Shown here piece after piece: positions 6,203-6,235 of a DNA stretch of 6,235 nucleotides; the first letter of the stretch is position 1, and each line of letters opens with the position of its first letter. The stretch is from NCBI GenBank assembly GCA_005878635.1, contig VBLS01000049.1, positions 1-6,235 of the forward strand, in the 5' to 3' direction. The position numbers and the translations under genes are program-made. The notes below the pieces were generated by a model. That model had not been told where the DNA came from and made no database searches. It was given only the letters and a program-made list of their open reading frames with translations. Source of the stretch: Methanobacteriota archaeon (GTDB taxonomy: Archaea > Thermoplasmatota > Thermoplasmata > RBG-16-68-12).

Positions 6203-6228
6203 GCTTTATAGCGGTCCATAGACTTTCG
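6203..6228 (-). promoter_or_regulatory. Putative archaeal promoter of the large membrane-protein gene
   Basis: The minus strand reads CTATAAAG at 6211-6204, the best TATA-like sequence in the window, inside the only A/T-rich patch near the right edge. A second, weaker candidate, GAAAGTCTATGG, lies just upstream at 6227-6216 and begins with the same GAAAGT hexamer as the GTPase promoter candidate. The TATAAA would place a start near 6182. The weaker element would place it near 6193. On the plus strand the same box reads TTTATAG, so it could equally drive a divergent gene beginning just beyond the window. Confidence 0.5.
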
Positions 6229-6235
6229 CCCGCCG

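Overview
This window looks like a high-GC archaeal chromosome fragment. The best guess is an uncultured member of the Thermoplasmatota or a related euryarchaeal lineage. The evidence is an archaeal-type family B DNA polymerase, an archaeal-type YchF/Obg-family GTPase with a TGS domain, TATA-like elements placed for short-leader or leaderless transcripts, ATGA gene overlaps, and a large membrane protein with a PEF-CTERM-like tail. The lineage is inferred from protein character only. No rRNA or marker gene is present.

All convincing genes are on the minus strand, so the order of transcription runs from the right edge to the left edge. From the right: (1) a promoter region at 6199-6235 with a possible 29-codon leaderless upstream ORF; (2) one very large gene, 2290-6096, for a 1268-residue multidomain protein. 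Its cytoplasmic half carries four zinc ribbons, a helix-hairpin-helix domain, a TPR-like segment, an acidic helical segment and seven GRVNG decapeptide repeats. A single transmembrane helix follows, then an extracytoplasmic half with two related CBM9-like domains and a C-terminal PEFG/hydrophobic/poly-Arg sorting-type tail. (3) A 63-base spacer with a weak promoter. (4) A YchF-type GTPase gene, 1036-2226, joined by a 4-base ATGA overlap to (5) a family B DNA polymerase gene that runs off the left edge, leaving only its N-terminal and 3'-5' exonuclease regions visible.

The GTPase and polymerase form a tight translationally coupled pair (a translation-linked GTPase with a replicative or repair polymerase). 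The large membrane protein appears to be its own transcription unit, and its role is unknown. Its architecture joins modules of nucleic-acid or protein-binding type inside the cell to carbohydrate-binding-like domains outside, and is the most unusual thing here. No RNA genes, CRISPR arrays, transposases or integrases were seen. The long plus-strand open frames are antisense shadows of high-GC genes.
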